NCBI GenBank assembly: GCA_023448955.1
Contig: JAEXJU010000179.1
Location: forward strand, 1 to 6,408
Reading direction: 5' to 3'
DNA: 6,408 bases
Origin: Bacteroidota bacterium
GTDB taxonomy: Bacteria; Bacteroidota; Bacteroidia; Flavobacteriales; Weeksellaceae
Each line of letters opens with the position of its first letter. Position 1 is the first letter of the stretch. The notes under the pieces were generated by a model. It worked only from the letters and a program-made list of their open reading frames with translations. It had not been told where the DNA came from and did no database searches. Positions 1 through 5,222 of the stretch are shown piece after piece. A program made the translations under genes and the position numbers.

Positions 1-46
1 TTCCGCTTTTCTCCTAGTTCTCCGAAATTTAAAAAAAACAAATACT

Positions 47-901
47 ATGCGCCAATTCTTTTTTATAATCTGCTTTTTATTTCTGGCAATCACAGCCTCT
101 GCTTTTTCACAAAACTTTACAACTAAAGAAGTAAAATTCAGGAGTAAAGGCATTTTATTAGCCGGGACTATTTTTACACCGGACAAAATAAAATCAGCAG
201 TCGTTATTGTTCACGGATCGGGCCAGGAAAAGAGAATGCTGGAATTTGCCAAAAAATTAGCCGAACACAAAATTGCTGTTCTTACTTACGATAAGCGAGG
301 CGTGGGCGAATCCGAAGGTATCTATGCCGGTCCGGAAGTCGGAACCAATAATGTTGATTTTGCCAATCTTAACCTCTTGTCTTTTGATGCAAGCGCTGCT
401 GTAAATACTTTGTACGAATCTTTATATAATAAGAAAACCCCAATAGGTTTAACAGGCGCAAGCCAAGCCGGTTGGATTATACCTCTAGCTGCGGAGAAAA
501 ACAATAAAGTCAGGTTTATGACTATTTTCAGCGGATCACTAATAACAGCAAAGGAACAATTGAGATTTCAGTTCTACACCAATGGCAATGAAAATTTTTG
601 GGATACACATACAGAACAGGATGCAAGAAGCCATATTGCCAATGATCCTGACAAATATGAGTTTGAAGATACTGATCCTATAAACAGCCTTTCAAAATTA
701 TCAATTCCGGGATTATGGATTTTCGGAGGAAAAGACATTCAGGTTCCTGTGAATCTATCCATTGAAAATCTTAAGAAACTGATTGCGAAAGGAAAAAAGT
801 ACAAGTACAAATTGCATCCTGAACTTGGTCACAATACAGCTTTTTCAGAAAATAATAAGCCTATGAATGATGCCATTGACTGGATGAAAAGCATTAAGTA
901 A
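47..901 (+). CDS. Exported alpha/beta-hydrolase (serine hydrolase fold)
   Basis: A 284-residue protein with a Sec-type signal peptide (residues 1-21: a basic start, a hydrophobic run of F, I and L, then ASAFSQ), so it probably acts in the periplasm or outside the cell. The alpha/beta-hydrolase landmarks follow in order: oxyanion-hole HGSG at 56-59, YDKRGVGESEG at 81-91, nucleophile elbow GASQAG with Ser139, the acid Asp230 in FGGKD, and the base His262 in LGHN. The full triad suggests an active esterase, lipase or peptidase-like enzyme; the substrate cannot be told from sequence. The start is the first ATG, preceded by an A-rich leader and no Shine-Dalgarno, as is normal in Bacteroidota. It lies 21 bp before the GLPGLI gene and is probably cotranscribed with it. 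Its own promoter is probably outside or at the very edge of the window. Confidence 0.9.
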   Translation: MRQFFFIICFLFLAITASAFSQNFTTKEVKFRSKGILLAGTIFTPDKIKSAVVIVHGSGQEKRMLEFAKKLAEHKIAVLTYDKRGVGESEGIYAGPEVGTNNVDFANLNLLSFDASAAVNTLYESLYNKKTPIGLTGASQAGWIIPLAAEKNNKVRFMTIFSGSLITAKEQLRFQFYTNGNENFWDTHTEQDARSHIANDPDKYEFEDTDPINSLSKLSIPGLWIFGGKDIQVPVNLSIENLKKLIAKGKKYKYKLHPELGHNTAFSENNKPMNDAIDWMKSIK

Positions 902-922
902 AAATCAATCACAAAAATTAAT

Positions 923-1753
923 ATGAAAATCTATATGCTTTTTTTATTGATAGCTCTCACTACTCTATCAAAAGCCCAAACACACCGGTTCATATATGAG
1001 TACAAATTCAAGCCCGATTCTACTTCCGAAAACTATCGAAATGTGAATATGGCCTTGGATATCGACCCGAAAGACACCAAATTTTATCATTATGAAAACA
1101 TCATCAATGATTCCATCAACAAAAAAGGCGGCAGAAACTATAACTGGAACGGAACGCCAGCTGTAAAGAGAAATAAAAATTCTTTTCAGAATACAAATTA
1201 TGAAATGATGATGGATTATTTTTCCTATAGAACAGAGGATAAAATGAATTGGAAACTAGGAAACGAAACTAAAAAATCCGGAGAATACACACTTCAAAAA
1301 GCTACAACAGATTTCGGAGGCAGACACTGGACAGCTTGGTTCTGCAAAGATATCAATATTCCGGAAGGTCCTTACAAATTCCGTGGATTACCAGGTTTAA
1401 TTTTTGAACTGAATGACAGCAGAAACAACTTTATATTTAAACTTATCAAAAGCCAAAAGCTGGAAAAAACCTATGACACTTCAGATTTTCTTGAAACATT
1501 CGGAGGCAAAAAACCTTTGGATCTGAAATTAGCAGATATGCATAAAATGATGCTTCAGTTTTATAACGATCCTATGAAAGAGCTAAGAGAAAAATTTGAT
1601 GATGTTCCGCCGGGAACCTTCCAAGTGGGTGGAAAGAAGATCACCAGCAAGGATCAGTTTAAAGATATGGCAAAGGTCATGCAGGAATTTATTGCTAAGA
1701 ATTATAATCCGATTGACCTTAACACAGCTGTTATATATCCAAAGACTAATTAA
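923..1753 (+). CDS. GLPGLI family exported protein
   Basis: A 276-residue protein with a signal peptide (1-18, cleavage likely after SKA), so exported. It carries the family signature: GLPGLI at 155-160, preceded by YTLQKATTDFGGRHWTAWF (122-140) and GPYKF (149-153), and followed by FEL and a beta-like stretch. The family is known only from Bacteroidota and has no established biochemical function; it often occurs in several copies or beside transporters. Length is within the usual range. The C-terminal third (about 200-276) is lysine-rich and rather variable, with methionine-rich helices near 206-220 and 245-258. It follows the hydrolase gene by 21 bp and probably shares its transcript. The start ATG opens the signal peptide directly; no upstream alternative was seen. 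Confidence 0.9.
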   Translation: MKIYMLFLLIALTTLSKAQTHRFIYEYKFKPDSTSENYRNVNMALDIDPKDTKFYHYENIINDSINKKGGRNYNWNGTPAVKRNKNSFQNTNYEMMMDYFSYRTEDKMNWKLGNETKKSGEYTLQKATTDFGGRHWTAWFCKDINIPEGPYKFRGLPGLIFELNDSRNNFIFKLIKSQKLEKTYDTSDFLETFGGKKPLDLKLADMHKMMLQFYNDPMKELREKFDDVPPGTFQVGGKKITSKDQFKDMAKVMQEFIAKNYNPIDLNTAVIYPKTN

Positions 1754-1804
1754 TATTTTAATAAAATTTTAACCTGAAAAATAAAATAGAAGCAGAAATT
1801 TTGT

Positions 1805-1812
1805 TAAATTTG
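1805..1812 (+). promoter_or_regulatory. Candidate Bacteroidota promoter -7 element (TAAATTTG)
   Basis: TAAATTTG matches the Bacteroidota sigma-A -7 consensus TAnnTTTG exactly. Initiation would fall near 1817-1820, giving a leader of about 30 nt, very rich in A and poor in G, in front of the small ORF at 1850. No TTG is present at the expected -33 distance, so the match is only half a promoter. A second TAAATTTG sits at 1960-1967. Confidence 0.4.
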
Positions 1813-1849
1813 TTACAGAAATAAAATCTAAACACCAAAAACCTAAACA

Positions 1850-1912
1850 ATGATACAGTTAGTTATCGAAATCGCTATCAAAATTGTAGATTTCATCAGC
1901 AACCTTTTTTAG
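1850..1912 (+). CDS. Putative 20-residue amphipathic helical peptide
   Basis: An ATG-to-TAG frame of 20 codons, too short for usual gene callers. The peptide is mostly I, V, L, F and A, with polar residues at Gln3, Glu7, Lys11, Asp14, Ser17 and Asn18. This is the i, i+3/i+4 spacing of one polar stripe on an alpha helix, with possible Glu7-Lys11 and Lys11-Asp14 salt bridges; every other position after Met1 is non-polar. Such a peptide would bind or insert into membranes. The design resembles phenol-soluble-modulin or type I toxin peptides, though I recognise no homologue. The start has an A-rich context (aaacaATG), a promoter element 38 bp upstream and an intrinsic terminator 57 bp downstream, so the unit could be monocistronic at about 180 nt. 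It could instead be an untranslated small RNA with a chance ORF; the regular helix pattern argues mildly for translation. Confidence 0.45.
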   Translation: MIQLVIEIAIKIVDFISNLF

Positions 1913-1959
1913 AGCAATAAAGAATACACAGATATTTCTTAAAAAATAAACATATTTTG

Positions 1960-1967
1960 TAAATTTG
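1960..1967 (+). promoter_or_regulatory. Candidate internal promoter -7 element before plsC-like gene
   Basis: A second exact TAnnTTTG match (TAAATTTG). It sits directly before the terminator hairpin, so initiation near 1971-1975 would begin inside the left arm of that hairpin. Transcripts made from here would lack part of the stem and could escape termination into the acyltransferase gene. No -33 TTG is visible at the normal distance, so this remains weak. Confidence 0.25.
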
Positions 1968-1968
1968 T

Positions 1969-1999
1969 AAAGTATAGTCATTTTGGCTGTACTTTTTTT
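1969..1999 (+). terminator. Intrinsic terminator of the small-peptide unit
   Basis: The left arm AAAGTATAGTC (1969-1979) pairs with GGCTGTACTTT (1985-1995) over 11 positions, two of them G-U wobbles, around a 5-nt loop. The right arm runs into four further T residues (1996-1999). On the + strand this is a convincing Rho-independent terminator. It stands too far from the GLPGLI stop (216 bp) to be only that gene's end signal. It separates the small ORF from the acyltransferase gene. Confidence 0.75.
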
Positions 2000-2057
2000 A
2001 TGAAATCGCCCGTCGTCCAATAATACCCAGTTTTTGTTAGATAGCGATTGAATAGGG

Positions 2058-2065
2058 CAAATATA
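2058..2065 (-). promoter_or_regulatory. Candidate antisense promoter -7 element (TATATTTG)
   Basis: Read on the - strand, 2065 to 2058 is TATATTTG, an exact TAnnTTTG match. A transcript starting about 2050 would run leftwards, complementary to the terminator and then to the 20-codon ORF. No TTG is seen at the -33 position, and an eight-base pattern with six fixed positions is expected fairly often in such AT-rich DNA, so confidence is low. Confidence 0.2.
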
Positions 2066-2082
2066 ACAATAGAAAGCCGCAT

Positions 2083-2658
2083 ATGAAAAAACTCTTTGCA
2101 AAACTCGTCCTAAAAATTATCGGATGGAAAGTTGTCCTTCAGGGTGATGTTGATAATCTTAACAGATGCATCCTAGTAGTTGCACCACACACGCATAACA
2201 GCGAATACCTCCTCGGAAATCTGGCCTATTGGGCGCTGGACAAAAAACTAAAAATCATCATCAAAGATGCACATACTAAAAATCCTTTCTACGGCTGGAT
2301 TGTAAAAGCAATTGGCGGAATCGGGATAGACAGAAGCCAGAAAAATGACCTAGTGAATTTCGTTGCCAATGAATTTAAAAAAGATGATTTCAGCTTGGTT
2401 ATCACACCAGAAGGTACTAGAAGCTGGGTTCCGAAATGGAGAAAAGGCTTTTACAATATGGCTATGGCTGCCAAAGTACCAATTGTTTTATCAGGAGGCG
2501 ATTATAAGAGAAAAACAATTAATCTGGGTTATAAAATTCCTTATGAGAAATTAGAGAATTCTACTTTTGAGGAGATTATGCAGGAAATCCAGGAGTTTTA
2601 TGTTAAATATGACATCACCCCAAAAATTCCTGAAAACTGGAATCCACAGATATACTAG
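2083..2658 (+). CDS. PlsC-like 1-acylglycerol-3-phosphate acyltransferase family protein
   Basis: A 191-residue acyltransferase of the PlsC/LPLAT superfamily, likely acting at the inner face of the membrane to move an acyl group onto a lysophospholipid or related acceptor. Motif I is APHTHNSE (34-41): His36 is in place, but the usual aspartate of HX4D is Glu41. GIDR (81-84) is the motif that contacts the glycerol phosphate, and TPEGTRS (108-114) is the phosphate-binding motif. VPIV (132-135) matches motif IV. There is no separate N-terminal membrane helix, and the protein is shorter than classical PlsC (about 240 residues), so membrane association would be peripheral. The ATG has no Shine-Dalgarno. 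It is followed after 79 bp by the thioesterase and might share its transcript. Exact acceptor unknown; lysophosphatidate is the default guess. Confidence 0.85.
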   Translation: MKKLFAKLVLKIIGWKVVLQGDVDNLNRCILVVAPHTHNSEYLLGNLAYWALDKKLKIIIKDAHTKNPFYGWIVKAIGGIGIDRSQKNDLVNFVANEFKKDDFSLVITPEGTRSWVPKWRKGFYNMAMAAKVPIVLSGGDYKRKTINLGYKIPYEKLENSTFEEIMQEIQEFYVKYDITPKIPENWNPQIY

Positions 2659-2678
2659 TTGATGCTTTATAGTTGATG
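2656..2678 (+). repeat. Short direct repeat at the end of the acyltransferase gene
   Basis: TAGTTGATG occurs at 2656-2664 and again at 2670-2678, a 14-bp period. The first copy contains the stop codon TAG of the acyltransferase. It may be a remnant of the AGTTGATRG-like tandem repeats that I recall from intergenic DNA of this group; no function is implied. Confidence 0.5.
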
Positions 2679-2737
2679 GCGATACTAATTTAATGATTTC
2701 GGATATTTTCATTTCTTTATAATAATATATATTCCAG

Positions 2738-3169
2738 ATGGACGAAGCTAAACAAAAAGAAATATTAGAAAGGCTAAATAAAGCCAATAAAAATACATTA
2801 GGCGAAACTTTAGAGATTATATATACAGATGTGTCGGAAAATCACCTTTCTGCAACAATGCCCGTAAACTCAAGAGTTCATCAGCCTTACGGCATTCTTC
2901 ACGGTGGTGCAAGCTGCGTGTTGGCGGAAACACTGGGTTCATGCCTTTCATTGATTAATGTTGATATTAACAAATCTGTTCCGGTTGGAACCAATATCAA
3001 CAGTAATCACTTGAGGGCAAAACGAGACGGCATGGTTACGGGAACGGCAACTTTTATCCGAAAAGGTAACACAATGCACGTTTCGCAGATAGAAATCCGC
3101 GATGAAAAAGGAAATCTTATCAATCACACAACTATGACGAATAATATCGTTCCGGTTGGTAAAGTTTAA
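2738..3169 (+). CDS. Hotdog-fold acyl-CoA thioesterase (PaaI/MenI-like)
   Basis: A 143-residue single hotdog domain of the PaaI/YdiI/EntH type. The active-site segment QPYGILHGGASCVLAET (49-65) holds Gln49, His55 and the presumed catalytic Glu64, in the same order and spacing as in E. coli MenI (YdiI). GTNINSNHLR (84-93) and GTATFIRKGNTMHV (102-115) are the core strands that form the CoA-binding tetramer interface in this family. The gene stops 10 bp before the ATG I chose for the isochorismate synthase. That tight pairing suggests it hydrolyses 1,4-dihydroxy-2-naphthoyl-CoA in menaquinone synthesis. The alternative is a general phenylacetyl-CoA or housekeeping thioesterase. The fold and catalytic class are near certain; the MenI role is inferred from context. 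Confidence 0.88.
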   Translation: MDEAKQKEILERLNKANKNTLGETLEIIYTDVSENHLSATMPVNSRVHQPYGILHGGASCVLAETLGSCLSLINVDINKSVPVGTNINSNHLRAKRDGMVTGTATFIRKGNTMHVSQIEIRDEKGNLINHTTMTNNIVPVGKV

Positions 3170-3179
3170 ATCTTTCCAG

Positions 3180-4160
3180 ATGTTAGTTTTTAAGCTTCCA
3201 GACAGTGATAAGTTTTTCTGTACAGATAATTCAGCAGGCGTAAGTCTGGTTTCTTTCGTGAGTTTTGACAGCAAAACTATGCTTGATTTCAAAGGTAATC
3301 TGAACGAAATCTCAAAAGAAGAAATCCTGAATCTAAATGTTTCTGCAAAAAGCAAAAGTCCTCTTTTAGAAATTGCAAAGGAAACGCCGGAATCTTATGC
3401 ACTGAAAATCTCCCAGGCCAAAGATTTTATCGAGAAAAATGAACTCAAAAAGCTAGTTCTTTCCAGGCGGAAATTATTGATGTATCTTGACATTGACTCT
3501 GAAAAAAAATTATCTCTAACGAAAAGTTTTCTGAAATTTTCTGAAAATTACCCTTCTGCATTTTGTTATTTATTCGAAAAAAACGGCGAAATCTGGATGG
3601 GAGGATTTTCCGAAGTATTAGGAAAGTTTGATAAAAATACAAATCTTTTCGAGACAATGAGTGTCGCAGGAACACTTCCACTGGAAGAAACCTGGAGTGA
3701 GAAAGAGATCGAAGAGCAGAAAGCTGTGACAGATTACATCCATTCTATTCTCAGAAAATTTTCTTCTAACCTGAAAGTCTCTTCTACCAAGGACCTGATC
3801 TCCTGAAATATCAAACATCTTAAAACAGATTTCTCCGCAGAAATTAACTCTGAAAGCCTTGACAAAATCATCTCAGAATTACATCCAACACCGGCTGTTT
3901 GTGGTTTTCCTAAAGAACTTTGCGCACAGGGAATTAAAAGTATAGAACATTTTAACCGGGAATTTTATGCAGGTTACATCAAAGTAGAAACTGAAGATTT
4001 TATTTATTATTTTGTAAATCTTCGGTGTGCCAGCTTTTTTAAAAATTATGCAATACTCTTTGCAGGCGGTGGTATTACTTTAAAAAGTGACGCTCAGAAA
4101 GAATGGACTGAAACTGAACTAAAATCTCTTGCAGTACAAAACAATCTTGTTTTCGTTTAA
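3180..4160 (+). pseudogene. menF: Isochorismate synthase (MenF/EntC type) interrupted by an in-frame TGA
   Basis: A chorismate-binding enzyme converting chorismate to isochorismate for menaquinone, 326 codons including one internal TGA at 3804-3806. Before the stop (residues 1-208): Lys91 in KLVLSR is the expected general base, Glu145 in GGFSEVL the general acid, then MSVAGT (160-165) and KEIEEQ (175-180). After the stop, same frame (117 residues): NIKHLKT, HPTPAVCGFP, NREFYAGY, FVNLR, AGGGITLKSD and EWTETELK, which includes the metal-binding Glu. Everything is present and there is no frameshift; GGA to TGA is the simplest change, since glycine is plausible before NIKHL. The downstream part has no in-frame ATG, GTG or TTG, so it cannot be a separate gene. 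I chose ATG 3180; the open frame also allows TTG at 3156, overlapping the thioesterase end. As written the product would lack the C-terminal half of the active site. Confidence 0.85.
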
Positions 4161-4168
4161 AGACTTCT

Positions 4169-4194
4169 ATTAACAATGAAAATTAATTGTTAAT
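4169..4194 (+). terminator. Weak candidate terminator after menF
   Basis: ATTAACAAT (4169-4177) is perfectly complementary to ATTGTTAAT (4186-4194) across an 8-nt loop, and a T-rich stretch follows (4195-4204). The stem has only one G-C pair, so as an RNA hairpin it is weak. It begins 8 bp after the menF stop, where a terminator is expected. The whole gap 4161-4256 has only 9 G or C in 96 bases. Confidence 0.35.
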
Positions 4195-4214
4195 TATTTT
4201 ATTTAATTTGTAAG

Positions 4215-4228
4215 AATAATTAATTATT
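4215..4228. repeat. 14-bp perfect palindrome AATAATTAATTATT
   Basis: An exact palindrome lying 29 bp before the ATG of the small membrane protein and followed by a T run. It could be an operator-like site or simply a product of the extreme AT bias (about 9% G+C) of this gap. No regulator can be named. Confidence 0.3.
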
Positions 4229-4256
4229 TTTTATTTTTATTCAAATTTAAAAAATA

Positions 4257-4571
4257 ATGAATCAGTTATTTAAATTGATTATAATTGTTGTACTGATAGT
4301 TGGTTTTTTAAAAATGCCAGCATCTTACTATTCGTTTTCAAATTATGTTCTATTTATTGGAATGGGTTGGCTTACTTATGATGCATTTCTAAGAAATGAT
4401 AATTTTGACAGCAAAATCTTTATACTCCTTGCTGTTCTTTATAATCCTTTTATTGTTATCCCGGCACCACAAATCATTTGGATCATCATCAATATATTTG
4501 TAGTTATCGGATTAATACTGAATATAATTTCTTCGGAAGATTTCCCTTACCAGAATTATAAAAAAAGATGA
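4257..4571 (+). CDS. Small four-helix membrane protein, DUF6804-like
   Basis: A 104-residue, very hydrophobic protein with four predicted membrane segments (about 5-19, 29-45, 53-69, 72-91) and a basic tail ending YKKR, which by the positive-inside rule points to the cytoplasm. The short loop after helix 1 contains PASYYSF (21-27), and the LYNPFIVI stretch (61-68) with a downstream IW pair resembles the NPF signature I recall for DUF6804; that family name is a moderate-confidence memory. No function is known. The gene stands alone after a 96-bp AT-rich gap with an A-rich start context (aaaaataATG). Its TGA stop lies inside the following terminator stem, and the next gene is convergent. Confidence 0.8.
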   Translation: MNQLFKLIIIVVLIVGFLKMPASYYSFSNYVLFIGMGWLTYDAFLRNDNFDSKIFILLAVLYNPFIVIPAPQIIWIIINIFVVIGLILNIISSEDFPYQNYKKR

Positions 4572-4588
4572 CCTATTTCGGTCATCTT
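4565..4588. terminator. Bidirectional intrinsic terminator between convergent genes
   Basis: AAGATGACC (4565-4573) and GGTCATCTT (4580-4588) form a perfect 9-bp stem with a 6-nt loop. Read on the - strand the stem is followed by a T7 run including stem bases, a strong terminator for the lipoprotein gene, 25 bp beyond its stop. Read on the + strand the tail is TTCTTTA, weaker but usable. The stop codon TGA (4569-4571) of the + strand gene lies inside the left arm. Confidence 0.85.
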
Positions 4589-4612
4589 CTTTATATTGAT
4601 TTTTGTCAAGTT

Positions 4613-5182
4613 TTATAAACTTACCTGAATTTTAAATGATGAATTAATTCTGATTTTCATTTGAGTTGCAACAGTTTCTGTACCTCTCATTTTTAAGTAA
4701 ATCGAAGATTGGGAAGATTTTAAATAATTCATCAACTCCACATCGGGGTCTGGTGTAAAATTGAGAGCTGTTTCACTTGTATTATTAGTTACAGAAGCTA
4801 CTTTAATCTCGCCTACATTTGGCGCTTCGATCCATAGTTCAGCATCTTTTACTTTATTCAGTTTAATCTCGTTATTATTAGACGAACTAAGATAATCTAT
4901 TGTAAAACTGGATAATTTTGCAGACTTCAGATTATTGACAGACATATTCTGGAATCTGCTTTTGATCTCCTCGTCCAGATTAAGATTGAGTGGCATATTC
5001 GGTGATTTTACATATTCTGTTGTAATCACAAAAGGAATATCTGCATCAAAATTATTATTAATAGCAAAAGGAACCGGAATGGTGATATCTATAATATCAT
5101 CTAATTTACTACAGCTGTTGCTAATGCCTGCCGTAAAAAGCAAGGCAGAAACCATTATTGAGCTGACCATTAACTTTCTCAT
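4613..5182 (-). CDS. Predicted surface lipoprotein of unknown function
   Basis: A 189-residue protein starting with a lipoprotein signal peptide: basic MRK, hydrophobic core (about 5-19), then ISNSC with the lipidated Cys24. Residues 25-29 are SKLDD, close to the K-(D/E)2 or S(D/E)3-like lipoprotein export signals described in Bacteroidota, so the mature protein may reach the cell surface. The rest alternates short hydrophobic and polar stretches, with FTIDYL (about 93-98) and ELWIEAPN nearby, suggesting a beta-sandwich-like domain; it has no membrane helix. I do not recognise a named family. It lies 40 bp downstream of the nucleoside transporter on the same strand and could be cotranscribed with it. 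It ends before a strong terminator shared with the convergent gene. Confidence 0.8.
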   Translation of the reverse strand: MRKLMVSSIMVSALLFTAGISNSCSKLDDIIDITIPVPFAINNNFDADIPFVITTEYVKSPNMPLNLNLDEEIKSRFQNMSVNNLKSAKLSSFTIDYLSSSNNNEIKLNKVKDAELWIEAPNVGEIKVASVTNNTSETALNFTPDPDVELMNYLKSSQSSIYLKMRGTETVATQMKIRINSSFKIQVSL

Positions 5183-5222
5183 ATCTTTTATTTTGTTTTT
5201 TTACATTCAAATATGTGCCAAA

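Noticed and set aside
1819..1999. 6S-like or other known housekeeping RNA in the gap
   Set aside because: The length is near that of 6S RNA, but the ends do not pair into a long rod with a central bubble, and nothing matches tmRNA, RNase P or SRP RNA features I know. An unnamed small RNA stays possible.
1859..2101. 80-codon open frame on the - strand across the small-peptide unit
   Set aside because: Its translation is rich in F, Y, C and K with no domain, it crosses the terminator and the start of the acyltransferase, and its first codons lie antisense to that gene. It is a shadow of AT-rich DNA.
3156..3179. TTG at 3156 as the start of the isochorismate synthase
   Set aside because: It overlaps the end of the thioesterase gene and adds eight residues without family resemblance. 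ATG at 3180, ten bases after the thioesterase stop, is the simpler start, though TTG cannot be excluded.
2948..3355. 135-codon - strand frame across thioesterase and isochorismate synthase
   Set aside because: It is antisense to two well-supported genes and shows no domain or signal.
3804..3806. TGA read as glycine or selenocysteine (recoding)
   Set aside because: The small membrane-protein gene in the same window uses TGA as a true stop within a terminator, the genes look like Flavobacteriia with the standard bacterial code, no selenocysteine hairpin is evident after the codon, and this enzyme family has no selenocysteine.
3807..4160. C-terminal part of the isochorismate synthase as an independent gene
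   Set aside because: No in-frame ATG, GTG or TTG occurs in the 117 codons, and the fragment holds only part of the fold.
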